Assembly (NCBI RefSeq): GCF_000203815.1
Contig: NW_004457729.1
Span: 3,658,674-3,722,673, forward strand
Origin: Cavenderia fasciculata
Lineage: Eukaryota > Evosea > Eumycetozoa > Acytosteliales > Cavenderiaceae
Reading direction: 5' to 3'
DNA: 64,000 bases
Made by a program: the position numbers and the translations under genes. This document shows positions 22,860 through 38,573 of the stretch, one piece after another. Every line of letters begins with the position of its first letter. Position 1 is the first letter of the stretch. A model generated the notes under the pieces. The model worked only from the letters and a program-made list of their open reading frames with translations. It ran no database searches and had not been told where the DNA came from.

Positions 22860-22967
22860 GAATACAATATAATATATTATCAACTCCAATGTTTTGGATT
22901 TACTTTATATAATTTAAATAGTGTTTTTTATTATACAATCAGTTGATGTTGATTGATATTTATTTGT

Positions 22968-23893
22968 TTAAAGGGGTAGATTTCCCTCGACAAAGCAATT
23001 TTGAACATCATCATAATAGATATTCTTGTGGGTATCAGAGGTATAGGTAAGAACAAGAGTGTTACTTGAAATATCGGAAATGACACTACCATTGTTGAAA
23101 GAGGCAGCTACATAGACTGAAAGGGTTACAATTGGTGTAAATTCAGCAGATTGGTTGTGCAATACGGTGACGGCATTGAGTTCGGAGTCAACTTGGTGTC
23201 CGTTGACCATGGCAGTTTGGGTGAGACCAAATGTCAATGGCTCGTTGTAATTGTTGATTAAACCATATGATTTGACATGAGTTTGATTTGGTCCATCAAA
23301 GAAACCTGATTCATTAAATGGATATTGATGAGTCTTTGATACAGCCTTTAAAGTTGATAATCCTAAAATAAATAATTAAATAAATAAATAAATAGAAAGA
23401 GGGAGACTGGGTTAGTACTTTCAAAAAGAGATTGGCAGAAACCTATGGCATCTACGCAAGTTCTACATCTGTACTCAATCGAATTTTATAGATTTATATA
23501 TTATTTGTGGGCTTGGTTGAAAAAGTTAATTTTTTTTGATTGCTTTGTGGATACATACTATTAATGGTAGCTCCATGTTGTACAGATGTAGAACTTGCGT
23601 AGATGCCATAGGCTTCGGCCCAATCAATAGTATTGTGTGGGAAGGGCTTGAAGGTCAACCAAACTACATTAGCAACTTTGCCGTTTACAGATTTTAACTT
23701 TTTTTTTTTTTTTTTTAGATACAAATAGAAATAAAAGTTAGTCATTTGAATGGATAATTAATTATAATAGGATATTAATCATAATATATATATTAATATA
23801 ATACATACCAACACAAACTTTTTCACTGGCACTGTTGAGGGCAGTCAAAGCAGCTTGTGAGAATTCGAGTTTTAATGAATAGGCTGAAGACAT
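22968..23893 (-). CDS. Unrecognised protein, three exons, exon 1-2 junction uncertain
   Basis: Exon 1 (about 23809-23893) begins MSSAYSLKLEFSQAALTALN; exon 2 (about 23559-23697) encodes VNGKVANVVWLTFKPF and WAEAYGIYASSTSV; exon 3 (22968-23362) ends NCFVEGNLPL. Total is about 205 residues, probably a single beta-rich domain, without signal peptide or membrane segment. I do not recognise the family. The exon 2-3 junction is in phase. The exon 1-2 junction is not: the best donor (GTATGT) leaves phase 1, while the only AG before exon 2 follows an 18-A run and needs phase 0. Either the homopolymer length is wrong or a weaker donor a few bases upstream is used. Intron 2 carries an inverted copy of part of exon 2. 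Confidence 0.65.
23442..23612. repeat. 33-bp perfect inverted repeat, exon 2 against intron 2
   Basis: 23442-23474 and 23580-23612 are exact reverse complements, separated by 105 bp. The right arm lies in exon 2 of the minus-strand gene, the left arm in its intron 2. Weaker similarity continues past the left arm (gattgg..gaa..cctatgg), so the left arm looks like an old inverted copy of exon 2 rather than a chance hairpin. Confidence 0.9.
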
Positions 23894-25190
23894 TTAATTT
23901 ATTATTATTATTATTATAATTATTATTGTGAAGATATAGATAGATAGATAGATAACTGGATAACTGGTAAAGATATATATAATATATATTATTTATATAA
24001 ATAAAATATTGATGAATGGTGTGAAACAGAACAAACCGGTTTGATTATTTATAAGTTTTGAAAGGGCAAAACGACAGTGGAGTTAGGAAAGAAGATTTTA
24101 AATTAAAACTAATTTAATCATATGCACCACCCATGTACATGTACATCGTTGACTTTACAAAAGTGGTTGACAGTTATGTGTGAGTGAGCATCACTGTTTC
24201 GATCTAGATTGGGGGTGGTACACACACACATCATGTTGTTCACAGGCCAATCCCTCTATCGACTATCTAGTGGGTGTGCCAATCGTCGTCGGATTCGATT
24301 TGATTTGTGATCAATGCCACACAGCTAGCTGGCTATCCCATCGGCGCGATGTCAGAACCGATCATTTTGTTTTCGATTTCACCTAAAAACCCATTTTCGT
24401 GTTGTTGGCTCACGCTTTTATGTGTTGCATCCCCAATCCAATGAAAAAAAGAGGGTTGGGTTTAGCTTTGTAGAAAGCGATTGATCGATGAAAGGTTAGA
24501 AAGGATAAGATCTTTAAAGACAAATACAGTATGGATCACTTTACTCACTTTGCTTTGGTTTGATTCTATAGAATTGATTGTTAAAAAAAAAGTAAAGGAA
24601 GATAATGAAGAGTAGTTCTTGTCTTTTCAATGATAATGATTAATCACAACATACATTTATATATATTTAAACTTGAGAAGAAGAAGAAGAAGCCATACAC
24701 AAATCGTTAACGTCCTGGGCCTACAATGGCTACTTTTGAAATCCGTATGCCTAGTCAGATTCAAGACGTTAACAGTTCAAGATAGCTTCAATGCATGGCC
24801 CTGAAGTTGATATGCAATGTTTGATTAAGTAGTCTAATTTGCTGGAAATGATGAGCAGTTATCTCTTCCGTTGATGATCCCATTTCTTTCATTTCGTTTG
24901 CCGACAGCTGCAAACTTCCATTGATCTTTGATCAATTCTATTAATGTTGATTTCTCTAAACTCTTGTACACTTCGTTAAGCTGTCCAGATGAATCAGCCA
25001 TTCATCGACATACTTGCGTTTCTTTCAACCCTCTGCTTGGGATTTTGTAATCATCATCATATGACTATAAAAATTTCCTCGAAACCCTCTGTCTGTCACA
25101 GTAAACAAATTAAAAACATTATAATTAATTTAAAATCATCTAGATAAAGAGAACAGATAGATAGATAGAGAGAATCTGCAGAATAATGAT
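23894..25190. promoter_or_regulatory. Divergent intergenic region, with a possible structured element at 24706-24773
   Basis: 1.3 kb between the unrecognised minus-strand gene and the ZGRF1-type helicase gene. The first part is AT-rich (tagatagatagata). 24120-24420 is more balanced in composition and has a short open ORF (24180-24386) that I could not link to any family. GTTAACGTC (24706-24714) and GACGTTAAC (24765-24773) form an inverted repeat enclosing 50 bp of non-repetitive sequence. No clear promoter element of small-RNA genes was found. Confidence 0.45.
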
Positions 25191-30534
<5,344 letters not shown>

Positions 30535-30696
30535 CAAATATAATATATAATAATATAAATATGTACATAAATAATAAATAAATAATAATTATTGTCATTA
30601 ATTAATTTCAAATGCAAATATTTGATCAAGATGATGACTCTTTTTTTACAACTTTATTTTTCTATCTTTTGTTGTGGTTTTGAAGGATATAGATTA

Positions 30697-32207
30697 ATGT
30701 TTAAACACTCTCATTCACACGATCATTCGCATTCGCATTCACACTCACATTCACATTCACATGATCATAGTAGTCACAATTGCGATGATGGAGATAATGA
30801 TGGTGATGATGATATTAGTATAGATGATCAAGACAACGAAGACGAAGAAGAAACAGATGAAAATGAAATCAAACACTTCAAGACTGTCGTAGAGGCATTC
30901 TTTAGTTATAGACAATTCGCCAATAACTGGGCTGAACATATGCGAGATTACTTTAATGAAAGATTGACTGATAATCAAAGAGTATGTAGATTGATTCAAG
31001 TTGTACAACATACCATGGAGATAATAACTAACTTTTTGTTTCATTTTTAAAGAAACTATTACCAAATTATATTAACAAGTTGGATGCGATGAAACAAGCT
31101 GGTGTTGGTAATGCCAACTTTTTACATAGGATTGGTGCAGAATGTAATCAAGTGTTTCAAGCAGAGAAATCATCTAGTTCGATCCCTCAGGTTGGTGGTC
31201 AAGACAAAGAACAACAAGACAGTTGTTCACCAGACCCAAAAAACATTGATAAAGTAAAGAGTACACTTAAACAATTTGCAAGAGAATGGAGTAGTGAAGG
31301 AAAGACTGAAAGAGATGCTACATTCTTACCTATACTGGAAAAACTGGAACAACTGTTCCCACAAACCGACGACCCTTTACGTAAACGTAGTGCAATCAAA
31401 GTATATTGTCCTGGTGCTGGATTGGGTAGACTTTGCCTTGAGGTTGTATCAAGAGGATTTTCATGTCAAGGTAGTGAATTTTCTTATTTCATGTTACTTG
31501 CTTCAAGTTTTATTTTAAACAAGTATGTGTAAACCAAACAATCAAACAAATAGTATAGACCTTCATATTAATATTATTAATTATAGAGTTTCAAAAGCAA
31601 ATGAATTTACTATTTATCCATTTATACATCAAACAGTCAATGTACTTAGAGATGTCGATCAATTGAGGAATATTAAAGTTCCAGATGTATACCCACTGGA
31701 AATGTTACCAAAAGATCCAGATTGTGAATTTAGTATGGTTGCTGGTGATTTTACCAAAACTGTTCAATCAAGTAAGTATTAAATATAACACAACAATAAG
31801 TACCTATTTATTTATTTATTTATTTAATTATTTTTATAAAAATCTTAGAACATTGGGATGTTGTTTGTACATGCTTTTTTATTGATACTGCAAGAAATAT
31901 AGTTGAATATATTGAATGTCTTGCAGAGATGATCAAGGATGGTGGATATTGGATTAATTTTGGTCCATTACTTTATCATTTTGCTGACCATCAAGACTCT
32001 ATTGAATTGTCCTACGAACAACTCAGACACGTCATTATCAATTTGGGGTTCGACATTCTTCACGAGGAGCTCCGAGAAACACAATACACTTCAAATAGAA
32101 GCTCTCTCATGTCTGTTGTATATAAATGTCAATTCTTTACTGCAATTAAAAGATCATCAACCTCTTCTTCTTCCTCCTCCTCCCCCACCTCTTCTACTAC
32201 TAAATAA
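30697..32207 (+). CDS. Carnosine N-methyltransferase-like (CARNMT1, N2227 family)
   Basis: Exons 30697-30981, 31053-31522, 31587-31771 and 31849-32207 give 432 residues in phase. The family pattern is clear: an N-terminal helical part (FKTVVEAFFSYRQFANNWAE, KLLPNYINKLDAMKQAG), the SAM-binding segment VYCPGAGLGRLCLEV, GSEFSYFMLLASSFILNK, CTCFFIDTARNIVEYIE and GGYWINFGPLLYHF. These SAM-dependent enzymes methylate the imidazole N(pi) of carnosine and, in animals, protein histidines. I chose the ATG at 30697. In-frame ATGs at 30631 and 30634 would add a hydrophobic segment. The N-terminus begins with a (His-Ser)n run and an acidic stretch not typical of the family. It lies 160 bp after the helicase gene, same strand. 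Confidence 0.9.
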
Positions 32208-32245
32208 TAATAAATCATGATCTGAATAATTAATTAATTATCTAT

Positions 32246-34515
32246 TTATTTTCCAACCATATCGTCACCATATAGAGGATTGTCTTCTGTTCCTGGTTTG
32301 GTCTGATAGGGTGGATTGGAACTGGTTTGTTTTACCTTTTCATATCTTTCCTTCCAATAATCATATCCCTTTTTGGCAGTGTACAATAGTACACTGAGAA
32401 CAACTGCACACGTCACCACAACACCTGCAATAATACCTATGGATATGACTGCTGCAGTTTGACAAATTAAAGGAATTGGCGTAATGTCGTGGAAATCGCA
32501 TCCCGTTTCGTTATTGCATCTTCCAAATTGACATTGGGTATTGGAAGGAATGCAGTCAACGTTAATTAAAGTGCATCCAAGTTGACCATCACATACATGT
32601 AGGTTTAAGACATTTCATTTGTGATGATTCGCACTCTCTCCTTTTAAATTTGCATTCTCCAGTGGTTTCATCACAAAATGCTACTTGGCATGGTCCCTCT
32701 CCATCTGGACATATCTTGTCATTGACTTGGCATCCAATTTCAGTATCACAAGTTGAATATTGACATTTGGTTGGGTTTGGACATTTAATAGCAGGATATG
32801 AACATGTTCCATTATTAGTCGATGTACCATTGCAATATCCAATTTGACATTTGTTTTCCATTTGTGTACACAATGAATTTCTTGGCTTACATTGATACAC
32901 TCTATCAATTGGATCACAACTTGAACAACCATGGCATTTGATAGATGAATGAGTAATGTTACCAGACTCTGCATCACATGAATCTAGAGTACATGCATTT
33001 CCATCATCAATTAACGGGTTTGGTTTCAAAGTCCAAGTACCATTTGATGAAATACATTTATCCAATACTTGACATTTGTTTGGATGACCAATAGTACAGT
33101 TGCTACAATCTTTTATCTCCATTATTTCGCATTCGCCAATTGTAGAATCACAACTATAATATTGACAAGGATTGATAGATCCATTTACAATGACGGATGG
33201 AGGACATATAGGTTGAAAAGTGCATCCCATATTTGGATCACAAAAATACCATTTGTCAGGACCTCTACAATCTTTTTCTCTTTGAGAACATGTTTGATTG
33301 TCAGATTGACAAGTAGATATTGTACAAACATTTTCCGAGAAACAAGTGGATGTATATTGACAACCAATATCTTTGTTGCACAAATTGGTTGAACATGGTT
33401 TATCGGGACATACTACTTGTTTTAAAATTGGTTTGCCATCAAATGAATTGCAACTAAAAGTTTGACATTTGTTGTCAAGATGGGAGTAGTTTTTAAAGGT
33501 ATAGGTGCAATATTCTCCAATTGTTGATATGTCATTTATCTTGGTATCCCATCTTGGGCATTCACCTTTAACACATTTGTTGGATTCGAATTTATTGCAT
33601 TTATTAGGATCGCAACAATCACCTTCCAAAACATATACCACAATAATCTAAATAAATAGAATAAAGTTAATATCTGTTTCTCGAAATCAATCATCATAAT
33701 AAACTTACCTTTTTGTGAACAATCTAGAATAAAATTAATTGAAATAGTGAACCCAGAACCAGGGGCCTTGCGCTCACAAAAGAACATGTCTATTGGATAT
33801 TTGAGCCCATTCGAGAGACGAAGATCATCCATTGAGATATGATCTGACTGTAAACCGTGAAGCCCTCCAAGGTCACTGACTAGACGATTGTCGACAAAGA
33901 GGAAAAAATCATCATCACCTTCAAAGAAGATATCTTGTCCCTTGCATAAGTAAAATAGCTATTAATCTTGAGACAAAAATGATAGTTGTGGTATATACCA
34001 AATTCACTATTGTACTTTCTAAAAGATGGGTCTCTATCAAACCCCAAACCGTCTATTGGAAAAAAAATATCATTTTGATAAAGATATCGATCAGATCTTG
34101 TATCTCTATAAAAGTAGATATTCGTGGAGAGGGTTCTTGTGGTTCTGTTTGTATAATCAGGTGAAAAAAAGTACGGAAACATATTTGGAGATATTATTCT
34201 TCCTTGGTAGTTGACCGGATTTTTGGGGTCTAAACTTCGTAATTCCGGGATCTTTGAAATTACATTTAAATTGCTCTTTACAAGACCATGAGTGAGAGAA
34301 CCGACATCAGGCTCAAAATTATCATTTAATCCTGGGAATTGATCGGTGACCGATACGGTCATAATAACTATAAAATTGAGTGGGTTCGATTAGATTTGAT
34401 TGAACCATTACCTTTACTATTTTCCTTACTTACACTTTTCCAAAGGTTGCGAGAAACTAAAATTGTTTTGCCATATCCCTATAAATAAAAAGATAAACAA
34501 AATAGATACTTTCAT
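32246..34515 (-). pseudogene. Psi-type PA14 plus Cys-rich repeat membrane protein, probable pseudogene
   Basis: Exons 34434-34515, 33709-34367 and 32246-33647. A signal peptide (MKVSILFIFLFIGIW) leads to a PA14 domain (DIFFEGDDDFFLFVDNRLVS, DLGGLHG), then many CTDC-type Cys repeats (for example CQYSTCDTEIGC), one membrane helix (AVISIGIIAGVVVTCAVVLS) and a short cytosolic tail. This is the layout of dictyostelid Psi (prespore-inducing factor) proteins. Three frame breaks are visible: a missing base in an A-run within PA14 (near 33945), one base too many at the exon 2 donor (A5 at 33710-33716), and a duplicated ATGT near 32585 between two cysteine repeats. No alternative GT-AG intron repairs any of them. 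Decay is the likeliest reading, assembly error the alternative. Confidence 0.75.
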
Positions 34516-34818
34516 ATTTTGGTCAATCTATTGATAATAGAAGATTGAGATAAAAAATATGTTATATGTAGACTAACTATTTGTTCATCAAAAAAAAAAA
34601 ATCCCAAAGCCAAAATTCCCCCTTTTGAAATTGGAAATTCCTGTTGACCCATTCTGATCATCAATATTGTATGTGTTGTTTCGATTGAACCATGGGGTTT
34701 ACCCAAATAAATAATGTATTAAAGTCGAAATCAAATTTAATAAATTATATTGATCAATATTGATGCTGTGGTGTATGGAAAAAAAAGTATACCTAAAATT
34801 GATTATTATTATTATTCA
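34516..34818. other. Intergenic spacer
   Basis: 303 bp upstream of the Psi-type gene and downstream of the malate synthase gene, both on the minus strand. AT-rich, no feature recognised. Confidence 0.5.
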
Positions 34819-36651
34819 TTAAAGTTTTGGATTGAAAGCAGTTCTTTCTCTTCTAATAACATATTGATAGGCAGTTGGTGTAAGGAAATCGACAAAGGTT
34901 GGAGATGCAATAAGAGATTGGAACATTGGTATAGAATCCTTTAAGGTTGTCGATTTTTTGTTTCTATTTTCCAAAACTGGTTGTAACTCTTTCAAAATTT
35001 GATTGAAATATTCCAATGTTATAACCTTTCCATTTGATAATTTTGATTTATGTTTAATCCATTGCCAAACTAAAGAATTATATATTGAAAAAGAATTCTT
35101 TTGTTAATATTGATAAAAAATAAAAATATATATATATATTGTTTTTGATTTACTTTGAGATCTTGAAATTTCAGCAGTTGCAGCATCTTCCATTAAATGA
35201 TTGATTGGAACACATCCATTTCCATTTAACCAGGCGTCCAAGTACTCTACACCGACAATGATGTTGCCCTTGAGACCTTCCTCGCTGATATCGTCGCTCT
35301 TGATCTCTGGGATACTGAGGATATCCTTGGCGGTGAAGGAAGGGTTGGGAGGGATGATATGGATTTGGTTGGGTGTCTTCATGTGCAAGTTGAATTGCTC
35401 CAAAGCGGTGGGGATGAGTGCTGGATGGGCCACCCAGGTGCCGTCGTGGCCAAACATGACTTCACGCAACTTGTCAGCCTTTACCTTTTCCAAGGCAACG
35501 TCGTTGGCCTGCTTGTTGTCCTTGATGGGGATCTGTGCGGCCATGCCACCCATGGCATGCACACCACGACGATGGCAAGTGTAGATGAGTAATTTTACAT
35601 AGGATTCCATAAACGGACTGGTCATGGTCACCTTGGCACGATCAGGCAACACAAATTGTGGATGTTGTTGGAACTTTTTAATGATGCTGAAAATGTAATC
35701 CCAACGACCACAATTCAAACCAGCCGAATGTTCACGCAACTCGTATAATATTTCATCCATTTCAAATGATGCCAAAACAGTCTCTATCAATACAGTTGCT
35801 TTAATTGTACCAATTGGAATGCCAACATAATGTTGACTAAAGTTAAATACTTCCTACAAAAAAAAAGTAAATAGATAAATAAATAAATAAATATTCTTTT
35901 TCTTTTTCTTTTCTTTTTCTTTTTCTTTTTCTTTTTCTTTTTCTTTTTCTTTTTCTTTTCTATTCTTTCGACTTACATTCCATAAACGAGCTTCAAGATG
36001 ACTTTCCAATTTTGGTAAATAAAAGTATGGAGCTGAACCTCTGTTCATGGCAATACGATAGTTGTGGAAGAAATAGAGACCAAAGTCAAAGAGTGAACCA
36101 CTCATTGGCATACCGTCAATGTAGACGTGTTCTTCGTCGAGATGCCATCCACGAGGACGTACAAACAAGGTAGCAACCTCTGGCTTGAGCTTGTATTCAC
36201 GTCCATCGGGTGCTTTGTAAGAGATGGTACGGTTGTTGATATCGATCATGTTGATTTGACCGTGAATCGAGTTGTACCAAGTTGGACAATTGGCATCTTC
36301 AAAATCGGCCATAAACACCTTGGCACCGCTGTTGAGTGCATTGATAACCATCTTTCTCTCGGGTGGACCAGTAATTTCAACGCGACGGTCCATAATGTCA
36401 CGGGGCATGGCAGCACATTTCCAATCTGCCTTTCTGACATTCTCTGTATTCTTTAAAAAGTCTGGAAAGATGCCACGATTCAAATCGGCTTGTCTCTCTT
36501 GTCTCTTTGCCAACAACACTGTACGAGCCGATCTAAACTTTCTCTCCAACTCTACCAAGAATGCCAATGCTTCAGTCGTCAATATCTTTCTTGCATGATG
36601 ATCCAATGCTATCTTGATTTCTAAATCCATTCTATTATATCCTTTATCCAT
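34819..36651 (-). CDS. Malate synthase (glyoxylate cycle)
   Basis: Exons 35977-36651, 35154-35853 and 34819-35069 give 541 residues, normal for the malate synthase A type. Visible hallmarks: [44 protein letters not shown], the [16 protein letters not shown] segment holding catalytic acid residues, [45 protein letters not shown] and a C-terminal domain with [12 protein letters not shown] and [13 protein letters not shown]. It condenses glyoxylate with acetyl-CoA to malate, allowing growth on acetate or fatty acids. The protein ends NPKL; PKL is a possible weak PTS1 peroxisome signal. Intron 1 (35854-35976) is filled with a pyrimidine hexanucleotide repeat. Confidence 0.97.
35896..35969. repeat. 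CTTTTT hexanucleotide repeat in malate synthase intron 1
   Basis: About twelve near-perfect ctttttt/cttttt units. On the transcript (minus) strand the tract is purine-rich (gaaaaa), unlike the usual pyrimidine-rich dictyostelid intron. Confidence 0.9.
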
Positions 36652-38573
36652 CTAAACTCTAAAATAGTTTAAAAAGAATGAATTAAATAAACAATTTATA
36701 TTTCAAAGTATATCTAATGAATGATGTTGATGATGATAATTCTTGTATTGTTATTTATATGATAGTAATAATATTCTAAATTTACTTTTAATTTATAAAT
36801 TAATTCAATTTGGAAAAGAGGAGGAGGATGGATGATGAGATGAAGGTGTGAAGAGAAGAAGAAGAAGAAAGTAGAGGAAGGGAGAACAAAAAAAAAAGAG
36901 AGAGGGGATATAAGTGAATGAATGAATGAATGAATGGTACCCTTTTTACTAATCTAATCCAATCTATCTCTATCTCTATCTGTCTTGTATTACTATAATA
37001 TAGCGGTAAGTATCTATCTATCTAATTATAATTATTCTTTTTGTTGTTGTTGTTGTAGGAGAGGAGGAATATATACTATATAATAACCCTGTCTTATTAT
37101 CTATCTTCTATCCGATATCGGCAAGATAGATATTTTACTTTACTCTTTTTACTCACCACCACAAACAACACAACACATAATACAACACAACCACCACACG
37201 GATGCATCTCTCTCACTCTAGTCTATAGTAATACAGCACAGTTTGAATGAATAAACTTACTAAATGAAATGAAATAAATAATGAATTATAATTGCAAATA
37301 ATAATAATGTTGTTGCAAAAAGTTAGATCATTCATCACACTGCAATGAAGTTCATAACAATAAAAAAACAATAAAAAATTCGATTTATCTTTTTTGTCAT
37401 CATTTTCCTTTTTTGGAATTAGATAACCATCATATTTATTATTGTTTACCATGAACAAATAATCATCAATTACCAAATCAAAACAAAACAAACCAAATAT
37501 TATTTATTTTATTATTATTATTATTATTGTAATTTTTTGGTTTGGAGATATTTTTAAAAATTATATAAACGCAAATAGAAAGAAAGAGATTCTTTTTGGA
37601 TCCAAAAAAGGTAATAGGAAATATACTAACCCAATATTTGTTTATTAAAAATCGATCATTAAAGAAAAGAATTTTTTTGATTTTGATTTGATTTGATTTG
37701 ATTTGGTAATTGAATCTGATGTTAGGTAAGCGAGCGAGCGAGTTGATGATACCCCAATCGAATTGGAACCTATAGGTGAGGAAAGTATCCGAAAGGAAGG
37801 GGCTCTATCTGGATGGTCAAAGTCTCCATTTTGAAAAAAAACTAGTCGTAGATATTGATTGGTATTAATCAATCAAAGTGATGGGCTTGATCAGACAACT
37901 GTTGGGGATGTGTGTCACAATGGATAATAAATCAGATTATGAGAGATTAAAATGATTCGAAAAGATCAAAAAAAAAAAGATTGATTAAAAGTTAGTGGCG
38001 GTTTTGTGGATTTGGTTGGAAGATGTCGCAGAAATCAATGTGTGTGTGGGGTGTTGCAAAGCCTTCAATGTTGGGCAAAAAAAAAGAAAAAAAAACCATG
38101 CCCTGACAAGAAGAAAAGTGTCAGGGAGGGAGAATGGATCCAAGGACTTGTCACATTATCCTGATTTTCAAACAACCGAAGTCAACAGATAGATATGCAA
38201 GTGTGTAGATATTCAACCGAGATCAATGTGTTGTGGTGGTGGGGTTGTTTTCTTTCGTTTGGAAAAAAAGGAAACCCAGTTTGTTTGTTTGTTCTAATAA
38301 AAGAACATTTGATGATGATCATTTCCGCGTCTACTATACTCTTTCATTCTATTGTCGGGTTTGAAAATTCGAGACAACCCAACAAGAAGAATGGAATCAC
38401 CATTGCGATCTCGCTTGTCTCCATTCTATTCCTCTCGCTCTCTATATCCATGCCCTTGCCCTCCTTGTAGGTGATGGTTCTACCACTCTCTCTCTCTGTT
38501 TGCGCTATGTGTGTGTACGTGTGTGAAAGAGTGATGGGGTGTGCTTTCCTTTCTTTTCATTTCTTTTCTTTAC
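36652..38573. other. Long intergenic region upstream of malate synthase
   Basis: 1.9 kb between the malate synthase start and the 3' end of the PSMD9-like gene. Purine-rich blocks (agaagaagaag, 36840-36910), a gaatgaat run near 36914-36934, gcgagcgagcga near 37730, and pyrimidine-rich blocks toward 38560. The ORFs at 37213-37491, 37645-37872 and 38195-38470 have the composition of noncoding DNA. Most of it is probably promoter and 5' leader of malate synthase. Confidence 0.5.

Noticed and set aside
22455-22889. Long minus-strand ORFs rich in Ile or Tyr opposite the PNUTS-like tail
   Set aside because: They are antisense shadows of an AAT/AAC repeat; no start context or non-repetitive sequence.
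24180-24386. Plus-strand ORF with His/Cys residues in the divergent gap
   Set aside because: No splice partners, no family, GC-mixed noncoding appearance; starts within GTG repeats.
30631-30696. Upstream in-frame ATGs giving a hydrophobic N-terminus to the methyltransferase
   Set aside because: CARNMT1 enzymes are soluble and the segment lies in the 160-bp spacer; the ATG at 30697 is the simpler start, though not proven.
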